A stretch of DNA of 64,000 nucleotides from NCBI GenBank assembly GCA_023262855.1, contig JALQYQ010000010.1, positions 1-64,000 of the forward strand, written 5' to 3'. Below, in pieces: positions 17,754 through 27,571 of the stretch (position 1 is the first letter of the stretch; each line of letters starts with the position of its first letter). The notes under the pieces are model-generated. The model had not been told where the DNA came from and ran no database searches. It saw only the letters and a program-made list of their open reading frames with translations. The stretch is from Crocinitomicaceae bacterium. Its GTDB lineage: Bacteria > Bacteroidota > Bacteroidia > Flavobacteriales_D > Crocinitomicaceae. A program made the translations under genes and the position numbers.

Positions 17754-19067
17754 TTAAGGATACAACAAATATTTTTCTCGAATCTTTTTAAATTCTGTCA
17801 ACCCTGGTTCCCACGTTGCGCGAATTTCTTTTGCTGACCATCCTGCCAGTAACTGTTCGCGTAGTTTTGATGTACCCGCTAAACGGTTGAAAAATCCAAT
17901 TTGATCTATATAAGTTACAGAATCACCCAATAAGTCTTTCGCTTGTATCAAGTAATTCAAATTGATTTCATACTTGCGCTTTGTAATGCTGGATTGTAAG
18001 TCAAATCCATTCACAACCCGATTTTCATACATTGGATTCTTGGCTCCAACTGTCGAAACAGGCGTAAATTGAAAGTCAGTTTTTGGAAAACGTGGATGTC
18101 CAAACATTTCGAATGGTCGCTCAGTTCCGCGTCCAACAGAAACAGTTGTCGCTTCGAACAAACATAAGCTTGGATAAAGAGTTATCGCCACTTCAGATTT
18201 CAAATTTGGGGAAGGTGGCACAGGAAGAACGTATTTCGTTTTGTGCGTATAGTGTTTGCAAGGAATAACCCATAATTTACATGTCAAACTATCGTGTAAC
18301 CAGCGTTCACCATTGATCATCATCGCGTATTCTCCAATTGTCATCCCGTAGACAATTGGAACAGGGTGCATACCAACAAAGGATTTATGTTCTGGTTCAC
18401 GGATCGGACCATCAATGTAATGTCCGTTTGGATTTGGACGATCGAGCACAACAAGTTGTTTTCCATTTTCAGCGCATGCTTCCATCACATAGTGCAAGGT
18501 TGAAATGTAAGTGTAAAAACGTACTCCAACATCTTGAATATCGTATATAACAATATCAATATCCTCCAATTGATCGCGTTGAGGTTTTTTGTTCGAACCG
18601 TACAAGGAAATTAATGGAAGTCCCGTTTTTGTATCTATCGTACTATGCACTTTTTCACCTGCATCTGCATCTCCACGGAAGCCATGTTCAGGGGCAAAGA
18701 CTTTTCTTACATCCAATTTCAAGGCAAGAAGTGTATCAACTAGATGCACATTTCCAACCATAGAAGTTTGATTTCCAACAACAGCAATACGTTTGTCTTT
18801 TAATGAATCAACGAATAAATGCAAACGGTCAATTCCTAAAATTGGCAAACGAAGCGCGTGATATTTCGCTTCTTCTTCACGGATTTTTTGTTCACTTTCC
18901 TCCGTGTTTGCTTGTTCAATGATTTGCGTTTCTGTTGTTCCAACTTGTCTTTTCTTTCCAACCGAACCACAAGAAGCTATCAAAACCAACAAAATACTTT
19001 TTAGGCACAAAAGCTTTATGTACTTTAGTGCTCCAAAAAATAAGCTATTGTCAGTTGAGTATTTCAT
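17754..19067 (-). CDS. DUF1343 / NamZ-like exo-beta-N-acetylmuramidase lipoprotein
   Basis: 437 residues from the ATG at 19067. The DUF1343 family includes the exo-beta-N-acetylmuramidase NamZ of peptidoglycan recycling. Typical segments: IAVVGNQTSMV, VFAPEHGFRGDADAGE, IVIYDIQDVGVRFYTYIST, VLDRPNPNG. A lipobox (VLIASC) precedes a polar linker, so it is a predicted lipoprotein. The TTG at 19010 would put the Cys at residue 14, a more normal signal length, and avoid overlap with the divergent permease start at 19018; the true start is unresolved. Confidence 0.85.
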   Translation of the reverse strand: MKYSTDNSLFFGALKYIKLLCLKSILLVLIASCGSVGKKRQVGTTETQIIEQANTEESEQKIREEEAKYHALRLPILGIDRLHLFVDSLKDKRIAVVGNQTSMVGNVHLVDTLLALKLDVRKVFAPEHGFRGDADAGEKVHSTIDTKTGLPLISLYGSNKKPQRDQLEDIDIVIYDIQDVGVRFYTYISTLHYVMEACAENGKQLVVLDRPNPNGHYIDGPIREPEHKSFVGMHPVPIVYGMTIGEYAMMINGERWLHDSLTCKLWVIPCKHYTHKTKYVLPVPPSPNLKSEVAITLYPSLCLFEATTVSVGRGTERPFEMFGHPRFPKTDFQFTPVSTVGAKNPMYENRVVNGFDLQSSITKRKYEINLNYLIQAKDLLGDSVTYIDQIGFFNRLAGTSKLREQLLAGWSAKEIRATWEPGLTEFKKIREKYLLYP

Positions 19068-20745
19068 ATCGCGTAGAATCCTAAAAAGCGAGGTGCAAGG
19101 TAAGAAAGTTTCTAAACCAATTGTACGTATATCTATAATAAGTATTGCACTAGCTGTTGTTGTTAACTTAATTACGATTGCCGTAGTCACTGGTTTTCAG
19201 CGCGAAGTACGCGAAAAAGTTTCTGGTTTCGGATCCCATATTCTTATTCAAAGCTCCGGCGAAAATAGCATCTACGAGAGTGAACCTATTCTCAAAAACC
19301 AAGCCTTTTTTCCAGAAATGGGTGAAGAGCCTGGAATAAAAAACATCCAATACGTTGCCTACAAACCGGTTTTGTTTCAATCGGATAAAATTGAACGTAG
19401 TTACAAATTGAAAAACGGCAAAGATACGAGCTACTTACAACAAGAAATCAAAGGAGCCATTTTGAAAGGCGTTGACGAAACATATGACCTTTCGTTTTTT
19501 AAGGAGAATTTAATTGAAGGACGTTTACCAAAATTTGAGAAAAATACGGTCAGCGAGGAAATTATCCTTTCGAAACAAATTGCAAATGACCTTGGTTTAA
19601 AGCTAAACGACGAAGTGCGTTCATTTTTTGTAAAAAGCAAACCCATCAAGCGCATTTTCAAGTTAGTGGGAATTTATCAAACTGGACTGGAAGAATTGGA
19701 TCAAAAAATTGCCATTGGTGATATTCAAATTGTTCAAGAAATGAACGATTGGGGAATCAAAGCAATGATTGAAGTGGCTGACACCATGACCAACGGACAA
19801 TTAATTATCAAAGGTAATGTAACAGGTGGAAACGGAAATTTCCGTTACGATTGGGGAAAAGGTTATGAGAATTATTCAGGATTCACACTTTGTCCAGACA
19901 AAGACACAATCATTCGTTTAATTGCTTCTGATTATTGGACGAATATTTCTGGGAATAATGAAACTACAAGTATTCCAGACACGGCTTATTTAAAGATTCA
20001 CATTAAAGGAACCGGCTACAGCGCCTGTGATTTCAAAAAAGACAATGAAGGAAATTTAATTCGAACATTTTTAAACGAAGACGGAACAAAATTCTCATTG
20101 AAAGCAGGACAAAAGGAGATTGTTTTTGAGACGATAATTGGAAAAGGGAGTTCCCACAATTACGTAGGTGGATTTGAGGTAAACGTTGACCAATGGGAAG
20201 AACTTCCTGAAATTGCATTAAAATTGAAAAAACGTTTTGATTTAATTCCAACCGAAAACAATGAAAGTTTGGCCGTTAAAAGCATCGTTGAAAATGAAAG
20301 TGACATCTTTGTTTGGTTGGGCTTTTTGGACATCAATGTATTCATCATTTTAACCTTGATGATATTAATTGGCATCATAAACATGGGTTCTGCCCTGCTC
20401 GTATTAATTTTAGTTCGTACCAACTTCATCGGAATGATGAAAGCCATGGGAGCAAACAATTGGATGATTCGAAAAGTATTTTTGATTCAAGCCGGATTTT
20501 TAATCTTGCGCGGAATGGTGATTGGTAATATCATTGGTCTTGCCTTGTGCGGAATTCAATACTTCTTTGGCATTTTCACCCTAAATCCAGAAGTATATTA
20601 CTTGAGCAAAGTTCCTGTTGAGTTAAATTTACTTTCATGGCTCGCTTTAAACCTTGCCACTTTGGTCATCTGTGTGAGCGCTTTAATTATTCCAAGTATT
20701 GTGATTACGCGCATTCGTCCGATAAAAGCAATACGATTCAATTAA
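19018..20745 (+). CDS. LolC/FtsX-like ABC transporter permease
   Basis: 575 residues. One N-terminal transmembrane helix (IISIALAVVVNLITIAV), a large periplasmic MacB-like domain (about 60-440), then three C-terminal helices (FIILTLMILIGIINMGSALL, MVIGNIIGLALCGI, LATLVICVSALIIPSIVI), as in lipoprotein-releasing LolC/LolE and FtsX. The VEYFISRRIL start region and VTGFQREVREKVSGFGSHI match Bacteroidota homologues. A TTG at 19048 (SVEYFI) is an alternative start. No ATPase gene is adjacent, as is usual for this family in Bacteroidota. Confidence 0.88.
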   Translation: MYFSAPKNKLLSVEYFISRRILKSEVQGKKVSKPIVRISIISIALAVVVNLITIAVVTGFQREVREKVSGFGSHILIQSSGENSIYESEPILKNQAFFPEMGEEPGIKNIQYVAYKPVLFQSDKIERSYKLKNGKDTSYLQQEIKGAILKGVDETYDLSFFKENLIEGRLPKFEKNTVSEEIILSKQIANDLGLKLNDEVRSFFVKSKPIKRIFKLVGIYQTGLEELDQKIAIGDIQIVQEMNDWGIKAMIEVADTMTNGQLIIKGNVTGGNGNFRYDWGKGYENYSGFTLCPDKDTIIRLIASDYWTNISGNNETTSIPDTAYLKIHIKGTGYSACDFKKDNEGNLIRTFLNEDGTKFSLKAGQKEIVFETIIGKGSSHNYVGGFEVNVDQWEELPEIALKLKKRFDLIPTENNESLAVKSIVENESDIFVWLGFLDINVFIILTLMILIGIINMGSALLVLILVRTNFIGMMKAMGANNWMIRKVFLIQAGFLILRGMVIGNIIGLALCGIQYFFGIFTLNPEVYYLSKVPVELNLLSWLALNLATLVICVSALIIPSIVITRIRPIKAIRFN

Positions 20746-20786
20746 ACGTTAGAGGTGGCTGAGGCTCTAGAAGTCACGGTTTTTTA

Positions 20787-21365
20787 TCATTTCATGCAAT
20801 CACAAGGCGGATCAAGTTTAAACTCTATCCATGGAAATTTTGCCTTTAAGTCTTTTTGAAAAGTTGGACTGTATTTGATTCCTTGAAGATCAATCGTTTG
20901 AAGATGAGTCATCTGTGTCATACTTTCAGGAAAAGTTGAAACGGGTGTTTCCCACAAATCGATTGATAGAAGCTCCGCACAATACTGAATACAAGTTGGA
21001 AGCTGATCAAAGGTGTTTCTATTGGCAATTAATTGTTGTAAATGAGTTAGTTTACAAATCTCAACTGGAAAAATGGCAAATTCATTTTTAGAAAAATCCA
21101 ACACCTTGAGTTGTGTAAAATCACCAACAAATGTTGGCAATTCAGTTAATCTATTTTTCGAAACATCCAAGTATTCCAATTTCGTGAATTTGGCTAATTC
21201 ATCTGGTAAATGCTCCAATTTTAGTTTGGAAAACGTAATCGCATAAACCGTATCTGGGTTCGCATCTTTCACTTGCTCCCATGCATACACGCGTAAACTC
21301 TGCTCCTGATTAAAAGCAAAAAACGCATTAAATAGCAGACAATACAGCGCGAATCGTTTCTTCAT
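20787..21365 (-). CDS. Secreted leucine-rich repeat protein
   Basis: 192 residues with an N-terminal signal peptide (MKKRFALYCLLFNAFFAFN). About five LRR units follow: LEHLPDELAKFTKLEYLDVSKNRLTELP, LKVLDFSKNEFAIFP, LQQLIANRNTFDQLP and two more. It ends in CDCMK. The start overlaps the end of ribF by 38 nt in another frame. A protein-binding role is inferred from the fold only. Confidence 0.8.
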   Translation of the reverse strand: MKKRFALYCLLFNAFFAFNQEQSLRVYAWEQVKDANPDTVYAITFSKLKLEHLPDELAKFTKLEYLDVSKNRLTELPTFVGDFTQLKVLDFSKNEFAIFPVEICKLTHLQQLIANRNTFDQLPTCIQYCAELLSIDLWETPVSTFPESMTQMTHLQTIDLQGIKYSPTFQKDLKAKFPWIEFKLDPPCDCMK

Positions 21366-22263
21366 CTCGTTTTAATTGGTTTTTCAATTCCTCCAAGCCA
21401 TTGAACTTTTGCTCGTCGCGCCATTTGGACAAAAACTGTACCGTTACTTTTTGATCATAAATCGTTTGGTCGAAGTCAAAAATATTCACTTCAATTGTGC
21501 GCCCGCCGTTTGTAACCACTGTCGGTCGCGTTCCAATATTCATCATGCCATCATGCCAAATTTGATTGACGCAAACACGAACAGCATAAACACCATTTCC
21601 CGGAATTAATTTTAATTCGGAATCCAAGACAATATTCGCCGTTGGAAAACCGATTGTTCTTCCCAGTTGATTTCCTTTTACAACAGTTCCCGTTAATTCA
21701 AAAGCATCTCCTAGATAATCATTTGCCTTCTCAATGTTTCCAGCTAAAATAGCTTCACGAATCTTTGTTGAACTAACATTCACATCATCAATATCTTGTG
21801 CAGGAATTTCGATCACTTCAAATTCGTATGTCTCGCAAATTTCTTTCAAAAAGTGTAAAGACCCTTCGCGATTCTTTCCAAATTGATGATCATAGCCTAA
21901 AACTAATTTTTTGACATGCAATTGATTTACCAAGAAGTCTCGTACAAATTCCAAGGCTGTCATCCGAGAAAACTCAAATGTAAATGGAAAAACAATGCAA
22001 TTTTTCAAGCCCATTTTTTCCAATTTCGCCATTTTCTCTTCCTGCGTTTGAATCAATTTTATACCATGACTTTCAGGATACAAAACCATGCGAGGATGAG
22101 GAAAAAAGGTAAACAAAACAGACTCTCCATTGATTTTATCCGCTTCTTCATTTAATTGATTGATGATTTTCTGATGACCGATGTGCACGCCATCAAAGGT
22201 TCCAATTGTTATAACTGGATGCTGAATTTTATCAATTGAATGAAAGTCTTGATATACGTTCAC
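21328..22263 (-). CDS. ribF: Bifunctional riboflavin kinase / FAD synthetase
   Basis: 311 residues. The N-terminal nucleotidyltransferase half has TIGTFDGVHIGHQKI; the C-terminal flavokinase half has GRTIGFPTANI and GVYAVRV. It makes FMN and then FAD from riboflavin. A TAACTTTG promoter lies 17 nt upstream of the ATG. The 3' end overlaps the LRR gene. Confidence 0.95.
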   Translation of the reverse strand: MNVYQDFHSIDKIQHPVITIGTFDGVHIGHQKIINQLNEEADKINGESVLFTFFPHPRMVLYPESHGIKLIQTQEEKMAKLEKMGLKNCIVFPFTFEFSRMTALEFVRDFLVNQLHVKKLVLGYDHQFGKNREGSLHFLKEICETYEFEVIEIPAQDIDDVNVSSTKIREAILAGNIEKANDYLGDAFELTGTVVKGNQLGRTIGFPTANIVLDSELKLIPGNGVYAVRVCVNQIWHDGMMNIGTRPTVVTNGGRTIEVNIFDFDQTIYDQKVTVQFLSKWRDEQKFNGLEELKNQLKRDEETIRAVLSAI

Positions 22264-22279
22264 GTTATGTTTGTTTCCT

Positions 22280-22287
22280 CAAAGTTA
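22280..22287 (-). promoter_or_regulatory. ribF -7 promoter element
   Basis: TAACTTTG on the minus strand matches TAnnTTTG, ending 17 nt before the ribF ATG. No sequence resembling an FMN riboswitch lies in this short leader. Confidence 0.55.
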
Positions 22288-22355
22288 AGCATTCTTTAGT
22301 TTTTAGCTTAACTTCGGTGTTTTACATTTTGTATTTTTACTCAAAATCAGTACGC

Positions 22356-23840
22356 ATGAAATCATTAAGGCTATTACCATTTTTGAGTTTATTGAGTTTT
22401 TCCAACTTAGGCTTTGGACAATGTCCTTCTGGCCAAACATTCGTTACCATAGATGTAACGACTGATGCTTGGGGATATGAATGTTTCTGGGATTTAACGC
22501 CCATGGGTGCTGGATGTGGAAACAGTGAAATATATGCCTACGGAAACACGGCGCAAGTTGGTTGTGGAGGTGCTGGTCAACAGGATGCTAACGGTGGCGG
22601 TTATCCAAACAACACCATGACCACGGAAAGTTTGGGTTGCGTTGATTTCGGCAATTGCTTCGATATTAATTATGTGGATGATTGGGGTGATGGTGGCGCA
22701 ACATTTTCAGTAAATTTCGATGGTTTACAGGCTTACTATTTCGGAGGAACAGGAACAGGAAATGTTTTCAGTTTTTGCGTAACGACGAACGTGGAATTCG
22801 ATGCTTCAATAGCTGCCAACCACTTTCAATACACAAAAATACCGCTTTCACAAGCTCAGAACATTCTTCAGTCAGGTGTTGTTTCATCAGATGGATATGG
22901 AAATATAACAAATGCCTTTATGAATGTTTCTGTGAGCAAAAACGGAACACAAGTGTTTACCACCAATTCAAGCACACAAAACATTGCTAGTGGAGGAAAT
23001 GCCGCATTTTCTACAACAGGCTACACTCCAACCGAAACAGGACTTTACACAGTTACTTATTTTGCGGACATGACTGAAAACGATGGTAATTTGTCAAACA
23101 ATTATTATTCATACACAGTTGATGTTACAGATTCCATTTATGCTCGAGACAACGGTGCTTCGTATGGTATAATCGGTATCGGAACAGGTGAACCTGGCTA
23201 TTTGGCAAATCGTTTTACCATTCTCAATCCGATTCAATTGTCTTCAATTTCTGTTTTTCTCGGAAATACAACTGGTGCGATTTCAAATAATCCTTTCGAT
23301 GTAGAAGTTTTCATTGTAAACGCAGGAACCGCAACTTCAATCGCAACAGCAAGTGGAATTGTTTCTTCAAGCGCCTATCAATGGCATACAGTTGATTTAA
23401 GTCCTTACCCAATATTGATTCCTGGTGAGTATTTGGTTGCTTTAAAAGAAACAAACTATGAACAAGAAGTCGGCTTAAATGAAGCCGTTTTTACACCTAA
23501 TACATCATTTGTAACATGGACAAGTCAACCTTGGGCATCAACTGAATCATTGGAATTGGATGTTAATTTTATGATTCGCTTGAATGTCAATCAAAATGCT
23601 CAATTGTCTGAAAACACATTAACTGAATTAAGTATCTTCCCTAACCCAACGAAAAATACACTAACGATCAATGGACTTCTTCCAAACGAAGAAATTCAAT
23701 TCGTTGATAATTTAGGAAAAGTAGTTTATTCAACTACTTCTAATTCTGCCATGCAAACGATTGACTTATCAGAATTTGACTCAGGAATCTATTTATTAAA
23801 AACTGAACACCATTTGATTACAAAAATCATTAAACAATAA
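22356..23840 (+). CDS. T9SS type A sorting-domain secreted protein
   Basis: 494 residues. Signal peptide through GFGQ, then a Cys- and Gly-rich region (GYECFWDL...CGNSEIY...GCGGAGQQ...DDWGDGGATF), beta-rich domains, and a C-terminal type A sorting domain (ELSIFPNPTKNTLTING ... YLLKT ... KIIKQ). It should be exported through the outer membrane by T9SS and then anchored or released. The ATG at 22356 directly precedes the signal peptide. The central domains were not recognised. Confidence 0.85.
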   Translation: MKSLRLLPFLSLLSFSNLGFGQCPSGQTFVTIDVTTDAWGYECFWDLTPMGAGCGNSEIYAYGNTAQVGCGGAGQQDANGGGYPNNTMTTESLGCVDFGNCFDINYVDDWGDGGATFSVNFDGLQAYYFGGTGTGNVFSFCVTTNVEFDASIAANHFQYTKIPLSQAQNILQSGVVSSDGYGNITNAFMNVSVSKNGTQVFTTNSSTQNIASGGNAAFSTTGYTPTETGLYTVTYFADMTENDGNLSNNYYSYTVDVTDSIYARDNGASYGIIGIGTGEPGYLANRFTILNPIQLSSISVFLGNTTGAISNNPFDVEVFIVNAGTATSIATASGIVSSSAYQWHTVDLSPYPILIPGEYLVALKETNYEQEVGLNEAVFTPNTSFVTWTSQPWASTESLELDVNFMIRLNVNQNAQLSENTLTELSIFPNPTKNTLTINGLLPNEEIQFVDNLGKVVYSTTSNSAMQTIDLSEFDSGIYLLKTEHHLITKIIKQ

Positions 23841-23841
23841 A

Positions 23842-23866
23842 AAAGGGAGCGATTATGCTCCCTTTC
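23842..23866. terminator. Bidirectional terminator between convergent T9SS cargo genes
   Basis: AAAGGGAGC / GCTCCCTTT with a 6-nt loop between the convergent stops at 23840 and 23884; T-rich on the plus side and A-rich on the other. Confidence 0.8.
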
Positions 23867-23883
23867 TATTTTCTAAAGTTCGT

Positions 23884-26800
23884 TTATCTGATCAATGTAA
23901 TGTTTCCGTGACCTACGATTTCTTCTCCATTTAATCCTGTAACAGTGTATTTGAAGAAATAAACACCATCATCGGCATGTTTACCATTTACATCGCCATC
24001 CCAAACACCGTTTAGTGTTGTAATTTCATGAACGACATTCCCCCAACGATTCAAGATAATTACTTCTATCCCTGAAGCAAATTGCGTCGAAATAAAGAAC
24101 TCATCGTTTGACTGATCTCCATTCGGTGTAAAGACATTTGGCACATGAATCAGAGGTGCTGGGAATGGAACAATATCGATTTGAATCATTGCTGTATCTG
24201 AACACAAACCATTGCTTGCTGTCAATACCATTAAGTAAGAGCCAACAGAATTGTACGTGGCAGTTTGACTATTCAAATTAGTAACTGATGCAGTTGCACC
24301 AATGCCAAAATCCCAATTGTAAGCTGTGGAATTCGTTGAGAAATTATCAAACGTCACAACCTGACCTGGGTTTCCTGTTGTCACATCGGCACTTGCCGAA
24401 GCAGATGGATAAGGCATTACGTTCACCGTAACATTATCAGTATTAACACAACCATTCGCATCCGTTCCTGATACGGTATAAATCGTAGAACCGACACCTG
24501 GTGTGAAAGGTTGACCGTTGATTCCGCCATTATTCCAAGCATAAGTAGATGCTCCTGATCCACTTAACGTCACATTTGAACCAGCACATATTGTAACATC
24601 CGATCCTCCGTTCACCGTTGGCAAATTGTTCACCTGAATTGTAGCTGTAGAACTGTTAGTACAGTTTTGGGCTGAGGTATAAGAATAGGTAATTATTTGA
24701 GTACCTGAAGCAGGATTGAAAGTATTTGCTGTAACTCCTGTACCACTAAACGTTCCTCCTGCAGGTGTTCCAACTAGTGGAACCGCTGATCCATTGATAC
24801 AAATTGGCGCATAAGATCCTGCACTAACTGTAGGAACGGCATTCACTGTAATTGTTGCCACGTCAGAACTTGAACATCCATTTCCATTTGTATATGAATA
24901 CGTAACTGTTTGTGTCCCTGAAGCAGGATTGAAGTTTGAACCAGTTACTCCAGTTCCACTGAAACTTCCACCAGCTGGTGTACCAACCAAGGGAACAGAT
25001 GAAACATTGGAACAAACGGCACTGTATGTTCCTGCATCAACAACTGGAAGTGGATTTACTGTAATAGTTGTTGTTCCGCTTCCACTGCATCCCGCTGGAT
25101 CAACATAGTTATACGTAATAGTTTGAGTTCCAACTGAAGGATCAAAACTAGTTCCAGATACTCCAGTACCACTAAACGTTCCACCAGATGGATTTCCAAC
25201 TAAAGGAACATTTGCCGCATCAATACAAACTGGCGAATAAACTCCTGCACTTACTGCCGCCGGATTCACAACCGTAATTGTTGTGGTTGAGGAATTCGAA
25301 CAACCTAAACCATCGGTATAATTATAGGTTAATGTTTGTGTACCAGCTGCTGGGTCGAAATTTGACCCTGTTACTCCAGTTCCAGTAAATGTTCCTCCGG
25401 CTGGTGTCCCAGATAATGCGACAGGGCTCGCTCCCATACAAATATTTGGATAGCTTCCACCTGAAACCAAAGGAACGGGATTAACATTAATCACTGTACT
25501 TGCCGAATTGGAACAACTATTGGCATCCGTAAAATTGTAGGTAATATTTGACGTACCAACAGCAGGATTAAATTGTCCAGCCGTCACACCAGCACCACTA
25601 AATGTTCCTCCAGCAGGCGAACCTGTTAAGGTTACAGCAGGAGCATTCGCACATTGGTCTAAATATGTTCCGGCACTTACGACAGGTAAATTATTGACTG
25701 TAATTGTAGTAGTTGCAGTATTCGAACAACCACTTGCATTCGTATAAGAATAGGTTAATGTTTGAGTCCCTACTGAAGGGTCGAAATTTGACCCGCTAAC
25801 CCCGGTTCCAGTAAAAGTCCCACCTGCAGGTGTTCCTGCAAGCACAATGTCCGCAGCATTTGAACAAACACTCGAATAAGTTCCAGCACTCACCGTTGGA
25901 TTTAGATTCACTGTAATTGTTGCAGTAGCTGAATTAGAACAACCATTCGCGTCCGTATAGGCATAAGTAACAACTTGGGTTCCCGAAGCAGTATTGAATG
26001 TTGTACCAGAAACTCCCGTACCCGTGAATGTTCCACCAGTTGGCGCTCCAGATAATGCGACTGTCGGTACATTTGAACAAACTGGCGAATAAGTTCCGGC
26101 AGATACTGTAGGAAGCGCATTGACTGTCACAGTTGTTGAAGATGTACATGGCACACCACTAACTGTTGCCGTAACAGTATACGTATACGTTCCTGGCGTT
26201 GTTGGCATCACAATGCCAGTTGGATTCTGGCTTGTCGATGTATAACCATTTGGTCCTGTCCAAGCATATGTTGCATTCGTAACGTTCGTAGCAAATAAAT
26301 TAACCGTTCCACCAGGACAAACATTTCCACTGTTAGATGCAGTAACTGTACAACCACATGAATTTACAGTAATCGTTGCTGTTGCCGATGTTGAGGAAGG
26401 GCAAAGCGGATTCCCCGTTGATGAATTCACAGTATACGTATATGTTCCTGGAGTTGAAGGTGGTGTTGCCGTAACGTTTGCTCCTGATGTTGTATTCAAT
26501 TGTGGTGTTGAGGTCCAAGTATAAGTTCCATTTCCTCCAGACGCAGTTAAATTAACAGCTTGACCAGGACAAATACTCGTAGCAGAAGGATTTACAGCTA
26601 CTGGAACAGATATCCCCGAATTGGCACCAATGATATAATTACATACATCTCCTGAATTTCCATCAATCATAATGTAATAGGTATTACCAACTGTCAAACC
26701 TGATGCTGAAATGGTTGTTGGACCACTTGGAACAGTTCCTGGATTCCAACAAGTATAACTCGTAACAGCACCTGAACAGTTAACAGCGCTGTAGATGAAA

Positions 26801-27540
26801 ATTTGGATTCCGTAACCCATTGTACTACTTGTCACCCAAACATTGAAAGAAATTGTTGTTGCTGAAGCAACAAAAGATATAAATGAATTATTTTCAATTG
26901 ATCCACAGAATGCTGTATTTAATTGCGCCCAATAGTCCGCTGTATATGTTGAAGCTGTACTTCCACAATATCCATTCAAATCACAAATTGGTGTTGCCGT
27001 AGCACATGTATTTCCTGCTGGTGGATTCCCAGAGCAAGATGGTGCAGGCGGCGGTGCAACGACACAAATGGAAAACGTTCCTGTTCCTCCACCATAATCC
27101 CAAACTCGCAAGAACAAGGTTGAACCAGGCGTTAGACCTGTCAATGATAAATAAGGCATTAATCCATTTGGACTACTGTCATCGTCACAAGCTAGTAAAG
27201 TCAATGCCCCACAAGTTCCTGTGTAAGCAGCCATACCACCATCGGTCATTGTTCCAGTGTTTGAATCAATATTCAAAACACCTCCAGCTGGAACAACAAC
27301 ACTGTACCAAACATCTTGACCGCTATAACTAGCACAACCTGGAGCGGTTACTCCAGCTGTATTTGTTGCGGCTACATTGGTTCCCGCAACGAATGTACAT
27401 GATGAACCTGGTGTAAGTGCCGTTGCATTACATGGATCGTCATTTGCCGGTTGAGCGAATAAATTAAACGTAGTAAAGATGGCTAAAATCAGAGTGACTA
27501 AAGCAGATTCCTTCTTCGTGAAAACAGTATATTGTTTCAT
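23884..27540 (-). CDS. Large Ig/PKD-repeat protein with T9SS type B (CHU_C) sorting domain
   Basis: 1218 residues. Signal peptide through NLFAQ; a pre-peptidase-like domain (about 30-160, QDVWYSVVVPAGG...FLRVWDYGGGTG); a second beta domain; two variable Ig-like units; seven uniform 71-residue repeats; one divergent unit; a PKD domain (AYNWDFGIG); and a C-terminal type B sorting domain (PNVFTPNGDQSNDEFFI...NRWGNVVHE...VWDG...DDGVYFFKY). This layout is typical of surface adhesins of gliding Bacteroidota. The ATG at 27540 starts directly at the signal peptide. The cargo is likely displayed on the cell surface. Confidence 0.9.
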   Translation of the reverse strand: MKQYTVFTKKESALVTLILAIFTTFNLFAQPANDDPCNATALTPGSSCTFVAGTNVAATNTAGVTAPGCASYSGQDVWYSVVVPAGGVLNIDSNTGTMTDGGMAAYTGTCGALTLLACDDDSSPNGLMPYLSLTGLTPGSTLFLRVWDYGGGTGTFSICVVAPPPAPSCSGNPPAGNTCATATPICDLNGYCGSTASTYTADYWAQLNTAFCGSIENNSFISFVASATTISFNVWVTSSTMGYGIQIFIYSAVNCSGAVTSYTCWNPGTVPSGPTTISASGLTVGNTYYIMIDGNSGDVCNYIIGANSGISVPVAVNPSATSICPGQAVNLTASGGNGTYTWTSTPQLNTTSGANVTATPPSTPGTYTYTVNSSTGNPLCPSSTSATATITVNSCGCTVTASNSGNVCPGGTVNLFATNVTNATYAWTGPNGYTSTSQNPTGIVMPTTPGTYTYTVTATVSGVPCTSSTTVTVNALPTVSAGTYSPVCSNVPTVALSGAPTGGTFTGTGVSGTTFNTASGTQVVTYAYTDANGCSNSATATITVNLNPTVSAGTYSSVCSNAADIVLAGTPAGGTFTGTGVSGSNFDPSVGTQTLTYSYTNASGCSNTATTTITVNNLPVVSAGTYLDQCANAPAVTLTGSPAGGTFSGAGVTAGQFNPAVGTSNITYNFTDANSCSNSASTVINVNPVPLVSGGSYPNICMGASPVALSGTPAGGTFTGTGVTGSNFDPAAGTQTLTYNYTDGLGCSNSSTTTITVVNPAAVSAGVYSPVCIDAANVPLVGNPSGGTFSGTGVSGTSFDPSVGTQTITYNYVDPAGCSGSGTTTITVNPLPVVDAGTYSAVCSNVSSVPLVGTPAGGSFSGTGVTGSNFNPASGTQTVTYSYTNGNGCSSSDVATITVNAVPTVSAGSYAPICINGSAVPLVGTPAGGTFSGTGVTANTFNPASGTQIITYSYTSAQNCTNSSTATIQVNNLPTVNGGSDVTICAGSNVTLSGSGASTYAWNNGGINGQPFTPGVGSTIYTVSGTDANGCVNTDNVTVNVMPYPSASASADVTTGNPGQVVTFDNFSTNSTAYNWDFGIGATASVTNLNSQTATYNSVGSYLMVLTASNGLCSDTAMIQIDIVPFPAPLIHVPNVFTPNGDQSNDEFFISTQFASGIEVIILNRWGNVVHEITTLNGVWDGDVNGKHADDGVYFFKYTVTGLNGEEIVGHGNITLIR
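24616..26106 (-). repeat. Seven 213-bp coding repeats (71 residues each)
   Basis: Units start VSAGTY or VSGGSY, hold a Cys near residue 10, GTPAGGTFTGTGV in the middle, TYxYT and GCSN near residue 56, and end ITVN. Each measured unit is 71 residues with no indel, and 7 x 213 bp spans exactly from 26106 to 24616. The invariant length suggests duplication or gene conversion more recent than in the array at the start of the window. Confidence 0.85.
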
Positions 27541-27571
27541 GATTTCTGTATTAAGTGATTTTAGCAAGTAA

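Noticed and set aside
24616-26106. Regular 213-bp periodicity resembling a repeat/CRISPR-like array
   Set aside because: The period is far too long, there are no identical short repeats with unique spacers, and the repeats are a continuous open frame.
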